From positions 1-64,000 of the forward strand of contig CAMGFA010000004.1 of assembly GCA_946055165.1 (NCBI GenBank): a DNA stretch of 64,000 nt. Reading direction: 5' to 3'. Positions 8,915 to 17,983 of this stretch are shown piece after piece. The position numbers and the translations under genes were made by a program. The stretch is from an uncultured Bacteroidales bacterium. GTDB taxonomy: Bacteria > Bacteroidota > Bacteroidia > Bacteroidales > UBA932. Under the pieces are notes generated by a model. The model worked only from the letters and a program-made list of their open reading frames with translations. It was not told where the DNA came from and did no database searches. Within the stretch, counting starts at the first letter, position 1. Each line of letters starts with the position of its first letter.

Positions 8915-10848
8915 TGAAACATTTTTCTTTGCCTAAAGACGGCGGTCTCATCGAAGAAGGCCTGCCAAAAGACATTCTGCACGGACAGGAGCATATTTAC
9001 ACGGAAATCTGCGAGAATCCTTTCATTGCAAGCCGTCTTGTTTGTGAAGAGATAATAGCTCAGATCAAGGCTTTCGAGGTATCGAAGCCCGGCAAGCTTT
9101 TCAAACTGGGCCTTTCCACCGGTTCCACACCGGTTTCGCTCTACAAGGATTTGCGCAAAGCCTGTGCAGAGGGCAGGATTTCCTTCAGAAATGTGAGAAT
9201 CAGCTCAATTGATGAGTACTATCCTCTCAGCCAGGACGCTCATCAGAGCCGCAACTACATTCTCCATTCCGAACTTATCGACCATATTGACGTACGGCCG
9301 GAGAACGTTGTTCTTCCCGACGGTACAGTTCCGCTTTCAGGTATCTCAGAGTATTGCACCACCCTTGAGGAGCAGTTGCATAATCTCGACCTGCTCGTAA
9401 TAGGCGTGGGCGAAGGTGGCCAGGTGGGCTTCAACGAGAACGGATCGTCCCGCCAGAGCCGCTGCCGTCTGGTGCACCTGCCTTACAAGTCCCGAAAGCG
9501 CCAGGCCAATTATTTCGGCGGAAATGTGGCCGATACCCCTTCCCAGGCCATTACAATGGGTATTGCCACCATGCTCAGCGCCTCCAAGGTCATCCTCATG
9601 GCCTGGGGCGAAGACAAGTCCGATGTTGTAAAGCGTGTGGTTGAGGGCAGCATCAGCCCCGACTGTCCGGCCAGTTTCTTCCAGTTGCACGACAACTGCA
9701 AGTTCTATGTCGATGAGAACTCCGGCTGCCAGCTGACCCGTATTGTGGCACCTTGGTGCATAGGCCCATGCGAGTGGACTCCGAAGTTCCGCCGCAAGGC
9801 CGTTGTATGGCTGTGCCAGAGGGTGGGCAAGCCTATTCTCAAGCTCTCCTATCAGGACTATCTGCAGAACTCCCTGAGTGGCCTGATCGAAGCCTGCGGC
9901 TCCTATGACAAAATCAATATCGAGGTCTTCAATGACCTCCAGCATACCATCACGGGCTGGCCGGGAGGAAAGCCGAATGCCGACGATTCCACCCGTCCCG
10001 TACCATCTTCGCCAAATCCAAAGACTGTGCTCATCTTCTCGCCTCATCCCGACGACGATGTGATTTCTATGGGCGGTACCTTCATCCGTCTTGCCCATCA
10101 GGGACACAATGTGCACGTGGCTTATCAGACTTCCGGCAACGTGGCCGTTCACGACGATGTTGTGCTTCAGCATATGGACGCAGCCAGGGAGCTCGGTTTC
10201 GGCGACCGATTCGACGAGGTGAAAGCTCTGGTGGCATCCAAAGTCCCGGGCGAGGCCGAGCCGCGCGAACTGCTCAACATCAAGGCAGCCATCCGCCGCA
10301 GCGAAGCCAAAGGCGCCTGCCGCAGTTTCGGGCTCGACGACATAAACAACGTCCACTTCCTCAACCTTCCGTTCTACGAGAGCGGCGGTATAAAGAAGCT
10401 CCCTCGCTCCCAGGCCGATGTTGACATAATCAAGGATCTTCTCTGCAAGCTCAAGCCCCAGATGGTCTTCATGGCCGGAGATCTGGCCGATCCTCACGGA
10501 ACACACCGTGTATGTACCGAGTGTGCACTCGAGGCTCTTGACCAGCTGCGCGAGCAGGGTGTGGAATGGATAAAGGATTGTCACGTATGGCTTTACCGCG
10601 GCGCCTGGATGGAATGGGACCTCGGCAGTGTGGATATGGCCGTGCCGCTTTCTCCGGACGAGGTTGTGGAGAAACGCCACGCCATCTACCGCCATCTTTC
10701 CCAGAAGGACATAGTGCCGTTCCCGGGAGAAGACAGCCGTGAGTTCTGGCAGAGGGCCGAGGAGCGAACAGAGAATACTGCACGCCAGTATGACCTTCTC
10801 GGAATGGCCGAATACCAGGCAATGGAGGTCTTCCTCAAACTCTGGTAG
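8914..10848 (+). CDS. NagB-like deaminase domain fused to PIG-L/LmbE deacetylase domain
   Basis: N-terminal LGLSTGSTPVSLYKDL and SSIDEYYPL; C-terminal VLIFSPHPDDDVISMGGTFIRL ... GDLADPHGTHR (PIG-L zinc motifs). Confidence 0.9.
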   Translation: MKHFSLPKDGGLIEEGLPKDILHGQEHIYTEICENPFIASRLVCEEIIAQIKAFEVSKPGKLFKLGLSTGSTPVSLYKDLRKACAEGRISFRNVRISSIDEYYPLSQDAHQSRNYILHSELIDHIDVRPENVVLPDGTVPLSGISEYCTTLEEQLHNLDLLVIGVGEGGQVGFNENGSSRQSRCRLVHLPYKSRKRQANYFGGNVADTPSQAITMGIATMLSASKVILMAWGEDKSDVVKRVVEGSISPDCPASFFQLHDNCKFYVDENSGCQLTRIVAPWCIGPCEWTPKFRRKAVVWLCQRVGKPILKLSYQDYLQNSLSGLIEACGSYDKINIEVFNDLQHTITGWPGGKPNADDSTRPVPSSPNPKTVLIFSPHPDDDVISMGGTFIRLAHQGHNVHVAYQTSGNVAVHDDVVLQHMDAARELGFGDRFDEVKALVASKVPGEAEPRELLNIKAAIRRSEAKGACRSFGLDDINNVHFLNLPFYESGGIKKLPRSQADVDIIKDLLCKLKPQMVFMAGDLADPHGTHRVCTECALEALDQLREQGVEWIKDCHVWLYRGAWMEWDLGSVDMAVPLSPDEVVEKRHAIYRHLSQKDIVPFPGEDSREFWQRAEERTENTARQYDLLGMAEYQAMEVFLKLW

Positions 10849-10850
10849 AG

Positions 10851-11678
10851 ATGACAGGCCCTTCACTTGGAAAAATCAAGCATGTTGCTCTGGATATGGA
10901 CGGTACCATATACCTGAGCAACACGCTTTTCCCTTTTACCCTGGATTTTCTGGCCGGCCTGGAGAAACTGGGAATAAGCTATTCTTTTCTCACCAACAAT
11001 CCCAGCAAATCTCTCGACGACTATATGGCCAAACTCCGCTCAATGGGCATACCTGCCACGAGGGAGCAGATGTACACAACCACCATCGCCACTATCGACT
11101 ACATAAGGGAGCATTTCCCATCGGCCAGAAGACTCTATCTTCTGGGCACTCCGTCGATGATTTCGCAGTTCGAGAAAGAGGGCTTCGAATCGATGAGCGA
11201 GGACGATGACAATGCCCCGGACCTTGTTGTGGCATCGTTCGATATGAGCCTCTGCTACAAGCGCCTGTGCCGCGCAGCCTGGTGGATTTCGAAGGGTCTG
11301 CCATATCTTGCAACCAATCCCGACAGGGTCTGCCCAACGGACCAGAAGACCGTTTTGGTGGATTGCGGCTCCATCTGTGCCTGCATTGAAAGTGCTACCG
11401 GCCGCAAGCCGGACCACACTCTCGGCAAGCCCGATGCCTCAATGCTGGAGGGTATCTGCCACAGACTCGGACTCAAAGCAGAGCAGATTGCAATGGTGGG
11501 CGACCGCCTTTACACCGACATAGCCCTTGCCCACAATGCAGGTGCTCTGGGTGTCCTGGTACTCAGCGGCGAAAGCACTCCGGCCGATGTCGAAGCCTGT
11601 CCCGAGGCTTCCCGACCTCATCTGGTGGTGGAGAATATCGCAGACTTGGGCCGACTGCTGGCAGAAAGCAGAAAATAA
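10851..11678 (+). CDS. HAD-IIA family phosphatase (NagD-like)
   Basis: LDMDGTIYLSNTLFP, TNNPS, GKPDASMLEGI, MVGDRLYTDI. Confidence 0.9.
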   Translation: MTGPSLGKIKHVALDMDGTIYLSNTLFPFTLDFLAGLEKLGISYSFLTNNPSKSLDDYMAKLRSMGIPATREQMYTTTIATIDYIREHFPSARRLYLLGTPSMISQFEKEGFESMSEDDDNAPDLVVASFDMSLCYKRLCRAAWWISKGLPYLATNPDRVCPTDQKTVLVDCGSICACIESATGRKPDHTLGKPDASMLEGICHRLGLKAEQIAMVGDRLYTDIALAHNAGALGVLVLSGESTPADVEACPEASRPHLVVENIADLGRLLAESRK

Positions 11679-11691
11679 GTAAAATCAGCTG

Positions 11692-12660
11692 ATGAACAGT
11701 TTCGGAAAAAATATCAGAGTCAGTATTTTCGGTGCCTCTCACGGACAGCTAGTGGGGCTTCTGCTCGACGGTTTCCCGGCAGGGATTGCCGTATCGGAAG
11801 AAGACTTTGCGGCAGATATCGCACGCCGTGCCCCTCACGGGGCTTTTACTACTGCCCGTCACGAGGATGACATTCCCCATATCGTGAGCGGGGTTTACGA
11901 AGGCCACAGCACCGGGGCTCCGATAGGCATACTCTTCTACAACAAAGACCAGCATTCTTCCGATTACGAGGCTTTCCGCAATACGCCCCGTCCTGGAACT
12001 GCAGATTATACTGCTGCAATCAAATACGGCGGTTTTGCCGATATGCGCGGCAGCGGGCCATTCTCCGGCCGCCTGACTTTGCCTCTGGTTGCAGCCGGGG
12101 TATTGGCGAAGAAACTTCTGCCAAAGGGCCTGAGCATCAAAGCCTCCATCTGCGAATTGGGCGGAGAGTCCGATTCTTCCCGCTGGAAAGCTTTGCTTGA
12201 GCAGGTATCGGCCGAGGGGGATTCTCTTGGCGCCGTGCTTTCCTGCAGTATAGAAGGCCTTCCGGCTGGTCTGGGCGAGCCTTTCTGGGACAGCTGCGAA
12301 AGTCTGCTTTCCCATGCCATTTTTTCCATCCCCGGAGTCAGGGGAGTGGAGTTCGGCGACGGTTTTGCAGCAGCAGCCATGCGCGGCTCCCGGCACAATG
12401 ATCCCATAGGAGCTGACGGACCCGAAAAGAACGGGGCAGGCGGAATAAACGGAGGCATAAGCAACGGCGCTCCCTTGTTCCTGCGGGTTGCTTTCAAACC
12501 TACCTCATCCATTGCTGCAAAGCAGCAGAGCTATGATTTCGCAGCCCATGCTCCTCGTGAAATCACTGTGGGCGGAAGGCACGATGTATGCTTTGCCCTG
12601 CGATGCCCTGTGATAGTGGAGGCGGCTTGTGCAGTGGTTATTGCTGATTTGCTGAAATAA
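11692..12660 (+). CDS. aroC: Chorismate synthase
   Basis: SFGKNIRVSIFGASHGQLVG, RPGTADYTAAIKYG, MRGSGPFSGRLTLPLVAAG, HDVCFALRCPVIVEAACAVV. Confidence 0.95.
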   Translation: MNSFGKNIRVSIFGASHGQLVGLLLDGFPAGIAVSEEDFAADIARRAPHGAFTTARHEDDIPHIVSGVYEGHSTGAPIGILFYNKDQHSSDYEAFRNTPRPGTADYTAAIKYGGFADMRGSGPFSGRLTLPLVAAGVLAKKLLPKGLSIKASICELGGESDSSRWKALLEQVSAEGDSLGAVLSCSIEGLPAGLGEPFWDSCESLLSHAIFSIPGVRGVEFGDGFAAAAMRGSRHNDPIGADGPEKNGAGGINGGISNGAPLFLRVAFKPTSSIAAKQQSYDFAAHAPREITVGGRHDVCFALRCPVIVEAACAVVIADLLK

Positions 12661-12661
12661 T

Positions 12662-12692
12662 TTTGTGGATTGGAGTTTTTTCCATACCTTTG
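12662..12692 (+). promoter_or_regulatory. Bacteroidales-type promoter (TTTG-N19-TACCTTTG) for the tRNA-Leu
   Basis: TTTG at 12662 and TACCTTTG at 12685, matching the -33/-7 consensus, about 30 nt before the tRNA. Confidence 0.65.
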
Positions 12693-12723
12693 TAACCCTT
12701 TTCAAAGAAAGGAGTCTGCAATT

Positions 12724-12811
12724 GCCCGAATGGCGGAATTGGTAGACGCGCTGGACTCAAAATCCAGTGTCCCTTAAAGACGTGCCGGTTCGAGCCCGGC
12801 TTTGGGCACCA
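12724..12811 (+). tRNA. tRNA-Leu (anticodon CAA), CCA encoded
   Basis: Acceptor GCCCGAA/TTTGGGC + A + CCA; anticodon stem-loop CTGGA-CTCAAAA-TCCAG; GGTTCGAGCCC T-arm; long variable arm. Confidence 0.97.
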
Positions 12812-12812
12812 G

Positions 12813-12842
12813 AGACTGACCTTCACGGTCGGTCTTTTTTTT
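12813..12842 (+). terminator. Rho-independent terminator downstream of tRNA-Leu
   Basis: agactgacc-ttcac-ggtcggtct followed by a T run. Confidence 0.85.
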
Positions 12843-12852
12843 ATTTTATGGA

Positions 12853-14487
12853 TTACTGCTCCAACAGGGATTTGGCGTTGGCAAGCGATTCAGCGGTAAT
12901 GCTCTCGCCGCTGAGCATACGGGCAATTTCCTGAATCCGGGCTTCGGAATCGAGCCTGCTTATGCTGGAAACCGTGCGCCCGTTGCGCTCGAATTTGCTT
13001 ACAAGGAAATGAGCCTGGCCTCTTGCTGCAACCTGAGGCAGATGGGTTATGGCGAATACCTGCATGTAGGCCCCCATATCGCATATCATCTTGCCCATCT
13101 TGTGGGCCACGCTTCCGGAAACGCCTGTGTCTATTTCGTCGAAAATCATGGTAGGCATGTTCCGGTATCGTGCCATCAATTCCTTTATGCAGAGCATAAT
13201 ACGCGACATTTCACCGCCCGATGCACATTTGGCCAGCTCCACACAGGAGCCTGAGTTGGAAGAGAATTTGTAGCAGACCTTGTCATAGCCGTTTTCCGAA
13301 CTCTCTCCTTTTGAAATTTCAACTTCGAAGCGGGCCTTGTCCAGTTCCAGGTTCCTTATTCTTGCCTCCAGAGTACGTGCAAGCTCCGGAGCTGCGGCAG
13401 CTCTGGCCTTATGCAGCTCTTCTGCGAGTTTGCCGTATGTGTCTTTTGCCTGCAGGCAGCGTTTTTCAAGCTCATCTATGCTGAATTCGAGATTGTCGCC
13501 CCGGGCCAGCGCATCGGTATATTGCTGAAGGATTTCCAGCAGTTCTTCTTCGCTGTGGACATTGTGCTTGCGCTCAAGGGAATAGAGCAGCCCCAGACGT
13601 TCTTCCAGAGCATCGAGCCTCTCTTTGGAGACATCGAGCGAGGCATCGGCATTCTCGATTTCGCCCAAAATGTCGTCAATCTCTATTCTGGCCGATTCCA
13701 CCCTGCTCTCCAGCTCCTGCATTGCCGGCACAAAACGACCTGCCTTTTCCAGAGCGCGCTGGGCATCGCGCAATTGTTGGTGCAGATTCAGAAGCCCGCC
13801 CGCAATGGCGTACTGCTCCTTGATCTGTTCCGCATTGGCAAGACTCTTCTGCTCCAGTTCCAGTTCCTCTATTTCGCCCACTTTGATTTTGGCAGCGGAC
13901 AATTGCTCGTACTGGGCCTGATTGTAGTCCCTTTTCGCCTGCAGGTCCTGCAACTGCGCCTTCGCCTGCTCCAGTTCCTTTTCGAGGGAGCGGTATTCCG
14001 CCCATGCTCTGCGGCAGGAGGAGGCAATATCTTCGCAGCGTGCAAAGCTGTCAAGCAGCCCGAGCTGGAAGTCGCTGCGGGCAAGAAGCAGGTTCTGATG
14101 CTGGGAGTGGATGTCTATAAGAAGGGAGGAAAGTTCTCCCAAAAGCCCCACTGACACAGGGCAGTCGTTTATGAAACTGCGCGAGCGTCCTGAGGCGAAT
14201 ACTACACGTCTTATGATGATTTCCCGGTCGGGGCAGGGGATGTCCTCTTTTTCCAATATGTCCTCCAACTCCGGGGAAGAGTCGAAAACAGCCTCCACAA
14301 TGAGGCTGTCGGCTCCGCCGGAAATCACGGAGGCATCGGCTTTTGCTCCGGTAAGCAGGGACAAAGCTCCGAGCAGAATGCTCTTGCCGGCACCGGTCTG
14401 GCCCGTAATAATTATAAGACCCTGAGGAAACTGAACTTCCAAAGAGTCTATAAGTACATAATTCTCAACGTGTAGCGAGCGCAGCAT
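12853..14487 (-). CDS. recN: DNA repair protein RecN
   Basis: MLRSLHVENYVLIDSLEVQFPQGLIIITGQTGAGKSILLGAL ... SGGEMSRIMLCIKELMA ... IFDEIDTGVSG. Confidence 0.95.
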   Translation of the reverse strand: MLRSLHVENYVLIDSLEVQFPQGLIIITGQTGAGKSILLGALSLLTGAKADASVISGGADSLIVEAVFDSSPELEDILEKEDIPCPDREIIIRRVVFASGRSRSFINDCPVSVGLLGELSSLLIDIHSQHQNLLLARSDFQLGLLDSFARCEDIASSCRRAWAEYRSLEKELEQAKAQLQDLQAKRDYNQAQYEQLSAAKIKVGEIEELELEQKSLANAEQIKEQYAIAGGLLNLHQQLRDAQRALEKAGRFVPAMQELESRVESARIEIDDILGEIENADASLDVSKERLDALEERLGLLYSLERKHNVHSEEELLEILQQYTDALARGDNLEFSIDELEKRCLQAKDTYGKLAEELHKARAAAAPELARTLEARIRNLELDKARFEVEISKGESSENGYDKVCYKFSSNSGSCVELAKCASGGEMSRIMLCIKELMARYRNMPTMIFDEIDTGVSGSVAHKMGKMICDMGAYMQVFAITHLPQVAARGQAHFLVSKFERNGRTVSSISRLDSEARIQEIARMLSGESITAESLANAKSLLEQ

Positions 14488-14816
14488 TATTTCTTCTCAA
14501 GATCGCTTGAGTGAGCCTTGCGGAAATAGAGCTCGTTGTTCTGGAATTCGGAGATGGCGATGAGATCCGGTTTCGGCTGGCGCTCATAGTATTTGGAGAT
14601 TTCTATCTGCTCCTTGTTCTCGAAAACCTCGTCCATATTGTCGCGTTCGTTCTTGAACTCCTCAAGCTTGCGGGTGATTTCTTTCTTTTCTGCAAGGGAA
14701 ATCTGGTTGGCCCTCTTGGAGAGGACTACAACTGTCTCGTAAAGATTTCCGGTCTCTTTCACCATGTCGCGTGTGTCGCGGGTGATAGTGTTTGTAGGTA
14801 CTTTCTTGATATCCAT
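14487..14816 (-). CDS. RNA polymerase omega-like (RpoZ/Rpb6-type) protein of Bacteroidetes
   Basis: VKETGNLYETVVVLSKRANQISLAEKKEITRKLEEF; sits between recN and bamD. Confidence 0.75.
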   Translation of the reverse strand: MDIKKVPTNTITRDTRDMVKETGNLYETVVVLSKRANQISLAEKKEITRKLEEFKNERDNMDEVFENKEQIEISKYYERQPKPDLIAISEFQNNELYFRKAHSSDLEKK

Positions 14817-14874
14817 AATAAATTCTCTTTCTATATATTGTACGGACTTCGCATTGGCAGGAGTTTCAAAACTT

Positions 14875-15666
14875 TTATAACTTTTTCACTTTGGCGTAGA
14901 GTCCGTCAAGTTCCTTGCGATAGTGCGATTCCGGGAATTCTTCTATGAAGTTGAGGTAGTCGTCAATGAAGACCATATACCTTTCCTTCTGCTTCTGGGG
15001 TACGCTCAGATAGGCATATTTGTACGAGGACATTGCCGAATAATAGAGGATGTCTTCCCTGTAGATATTGTTCGCATCTTCCTTGAGCACGTTCTTCAGG
15101 GCCACTCTGGAGGCTTTGTAGTCCTCCATCTTGTAGTAGAGTTTGGCCGATTCGAAAGCCTTGCGGTCGAGCCTTTCTTCCAGATCTTCGAGCATGCGGT
15201 CGCAGATGGCGATGTTCGGAGAGTTGAGATGGCTGAGTTTGTACTCGTTGATTGCCGTTATGGCCTTGTATGTAGGGGTCTGGTCCAGTTCATAGCGAAG
15301 GGTTCCGCGATAGAGGCAGTCTATTCTCAGGAACTGTGCCGGCTCGTTGAAAGGGCTGGCAGGATAATTGGCTAAAAAATGCTCCAGGTTCGACTCCGCA
15401 CTGTAGTAGTCGCGCATATTGTAGTTGCTCAGAGCCCAGTAGAAGTTTACCGTATCGTCCTTCTCCGTGCCCTGGGTAAACATTGCCAGAGATTCGAAAA
15501 GCTGGGCGGCCTTGCTGTATTTGCCGCTGTTGAAATACTCGAATGCGGCATCGTACTTGGCCTGCACGTTGTTGCTCTGCAGGAGTTCCTCGTATTGGGA
15601 TTTGCATCCGGCGGCCAGAGCAAGGGCACAGGCCGCAAAAATCACAAAATTCTTATTCAACTTCAT
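14875..15666 (-). CDS. bamD: Outer membrane assembly lipoprotein BamD
   Basis: Lipobox LALAAGC; AAFEYFNSGKYSKAAQLFESL and YYSAESNLEHFLANYPASPF TPR-type repeats. Confidence 0.85.
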   Translation of the reverse strand: MKLNKNFVIFAACALALAAGCKSQYEELLQSNNVQAKYDAAFEYFNSGKYSKAAQLFESLAMFTQGTEKDDTVNFYWALSNYNMRDYYSAESNLEHFLANYPASPFNEPAQFLRIDCLYRGTLRYELDQTPTYKAITAINEYKLSHLNSPNIAICDRMLEDLEERLDRKAFESAKLYYKMEDYKASRVALKNVLKEDANNIYREDILYYSAMSSYKYAYLSVPQKQKERYMVFIDDYLNFIEEFPESHYRKELDGLYAKVKKL

Positions 15667-16568
15667 TTCTTGAGATATTTTTCTGCTTCAAGTGCTGCGC
15701 GACAGCCGTCTGCCGCAGCCGTGATGGCCTGTCTGAAATCGGTGTTGCGAACATCTCCGGCAACGAAAACCCCGTCGGCCGCCGTCTTCACGCCATCGGC
15801 CACTATATAGCCCTGTGCATCGACTTCCAATTGGCCGCCGAGCCATTCCGTGTTGGGATGTCTTCCGATTGCAAGGAAAAAGCCGTCGATTTCCTTTTCA
15901 AAAATCTCGCCATTGCGCTCAAGACGTACGCCAGTGAGGCCGAGAACGTTTCCGAGAAGCTCCTTCGTCACTGTTTCGTAGAGGATTTCGATGTTTTCTG
16001 TCCTTTCCACACGCTCCTTGCTGGCCTGCGATGCGCGAAGATAGTTCTTGCGCACAATCATATATACTTTCTTTGCAATCGAACTCAGATACATTGCCTC
16101 TTCGCAGGCGCTGTCGCCTCCTCCCACAACTGCAACCGTCTTGCCTCTGTAGAAGAAGCCGTCGCAGGTGGCGCAGGCAGATACACCCTGTCCCTTGAAC
16201 TTCTGTTCACTCTCCAGTCCAAGGTAGCGGGCGCTTGCTCCAGTGGCAATGATCATTGTTTCCCAGCAAAGCTGCTCTCCGCTTCCGAGCTCTGCAGTGC
16301 GGGCCTTGAGGTCGCAGGACAAAACCTTGTCGCTCAGTATTTCCGTTCCCAGATTCTGTGCCTGGGCACGCATTTCCATCATCAGGCTCTGGGCATCCAC
16401 ACCTTTGGCGAAGCCAGGATAGTTCTCTATGAGAGTGGTGGTCATCAGCTGGCCGCCCGGTTCAGGACCTTCGACCACAACAGGGGAAAGAGCAGCGCGG
16501 CAGGCATAGATGGCCGCCGTATATGCTGCAGGGCCTCCGCCCACAATAAGACATTTGACTTGTTTCAT
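15663..16568 (-). CDS. trxB: Thioredoxin-disulfide reductase
   Basis: GGGPAAYTAAIYACRA, SACATCDGFFYRGK, GGGDSACEEA, GVFVAGDVRN. Confidence 0.95.
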   Translation of the reverse strand: MKQVKCLIVGGGPAAYTAAIYACRAALSPVVVEGPEPGGQLMTTTLIENYPGFAKGVDAQSLMMEMRAQAQNLGTEILSDKVLSCDLKARTAELGSGEQLCWETMIIATGASARYLGLESEQKFKGQGVSACATCDGFFYRGKTVAVVGGGDSACEEAMYLSSIAKKVYMIVRKNYLRASQASKERVERTENIEILYETVTKELLGNVLGLTGVRLERNGEIFEKEIDGFFLAIGRHPNTEWLGGQLEVDAQGYIVADGVKTAADGVFVAGDVRNTDFRQAITAAADGCRAALEAEKYLKK

Positions 16569-17863
16569 ATCAATTCACATAATAAGGTGGCCTGGGAACA
16601 GTCCACAACTTTTACATTTACATAATCGCCGGCTTTGTGTGTTTCGTCCACCCACACGCACATTTTGTTGTTGCCGGCACGGCCGCATAGCTGCCCTCCC
16701 TTTTTGGACGGGCCCTCCACCAATACTTCGAATACCTTGCCCAAATCGGCTCTGTTGCTTTCCAGGGAAAGTCTGTTCTGAAGTGCAATGATTTCGTTCA
16801 GGCGCCTGGTCTTTACTTCAATAGGAACATCGTCGGGATATTTTTTAGCTGCAAGGGTGCCCGGACGCTCTGAGTAATAAAACATGAAGGCGGCATCGAA
16901 GCGCACTTCTTCGAAGAGGGAGAGAGTGAGCTGGTGGTCCTCTTCGGTTTCCGAGCAGAATCCTGCAATCACATCGGTGGAAATGGCACAGTCAGGCATA
17001 TATTCCCTAATCCTGGCCACTCTTTCAAGGTACCAGGCGCGGCTGTAGCGGCGTCGCATTTTCTCCAGAATCCTGTCCGAACCCGACTGCACAGGCAGGT
17101 GGATGTGGTGGCAGATATTTGGGTAGGAAGCCATTACTTTGAGTACCGAATCGGAAATGTCTTGAGGATTGGATGTGGAAAAACGCAGCCTGAGCTGGGG
17201 ACTAATCCGGGCCACCATTTCCAGAAGGCCGGCAAAATCCACATCGCCGAAGTGGTAGGAGTCCACGTTCTGGCCCAGCAGGGTGACTTCCCTGTAGCCT
17301 TTTTGAACGCATTCGCAGGCTTCGCGAACAATGCTGGAGCAATCGCGGCTGCGCTCCACCCCGCGGGTGTAAGGCACTACGCAGTAGGAACATACATTGT
17401 TGCATCCGCGCATTATGGAGATATAGGCAGAAACCCCGTTTTTGTCCAGACGCAGAGGGCTGATGTCGGCGTATGTCTCTTCCCGGGAGAGGATTACGTC
17501 AATCTGCGGATGTCCGTCGGCAGCTGCCTCCAAAAGCTGTGGAAGCCGCCTGTAGGCATCGGGCCCGGCAACAATATCCACTTTGCCACCGCTCAGAAGC
17601 TGCTCTTTCATCCTCTCGGCCATGCAGCCCAAAATTCCTATTATCACCGGCCTGGACTTGCGCTGGAGTACGAACTGCTCAATCCGGCCGAGGATGCGCT
17701 GCTCCGCGTTGTCGCGGATGGAACAGGTGTTGGCCATTATTATGTCTGCCCTGTCAATGTCCTCGCAGCGGTGATAACCCTCCTTTTCGAGAATGGAGAA
17801 AATCACCTCGGTGTCGGCCACATTCATCTGACAGCCATAGGTTTCTATATATACTTCCTTCAT
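16565..17863 (-). CDS. miaB: tRNA-2-methylthio-N6-dimethylallyladenosine synthase
   Basis: MKEVYIETYGCQMNVADTEV start at 17863; radical-SAM MRGCNNVCSYCVVPYTRG. The longer ORF-track start overlaps the divergent gene. Confidence 0.93.
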   Translation of the reverse strand: MKEVYIETYGCQMNVADTEVIFSILEKEGYHRCEDIDRADIIMANTCSIRDNAEQRILGRIEQFVLQRKSRPVIIGILGCMAERMKEQLLSGGKVDIVAGPDAYRRLPQLLEAAADGHPQIDVILSREETYADISPLRLDKNGVSAYISIMRGCNNVCSYCVVPYTRGVERSRDCSSIVREACECVQKGYREVTLLGQNVDSYHFGDVDFAGLLEMVARISPQLRLRFSTSNPQDISDSVLKVMASYPNICHHIHLPVQSGSDRILEKMRRRYSRAWYLERVARIREYMPDCAISTDVIAGFCSETEEDHQLTLSLFEEVRFDAAFMFYYSERPGTLAAKKYPDDVPIEVKTRRLNEIIALQNRLSLESNRADLGKVFEVLVEGPSKKGGQLCGRAGNNKMCVWVDETHKAGDYVNVKVVDCSQATLLCELI

Positions 17864-17983
17864 AATTTCTACTCTAAATCCTTCAAAGATACTACAAATT
17901 TTGTATTTTTGCGGCCTAATAGGCAACGAAAGTTGTGCGGATGGCATTTTTGCTTCTGCCGCTTTTGAAAAAACAGTTGAAAT

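Noticed and set aside
9346-10866. 506-aa ORF on the minus strand
   Set aside because: Antisense to the NagB-PIG-L gene, with no recognisable motifs.
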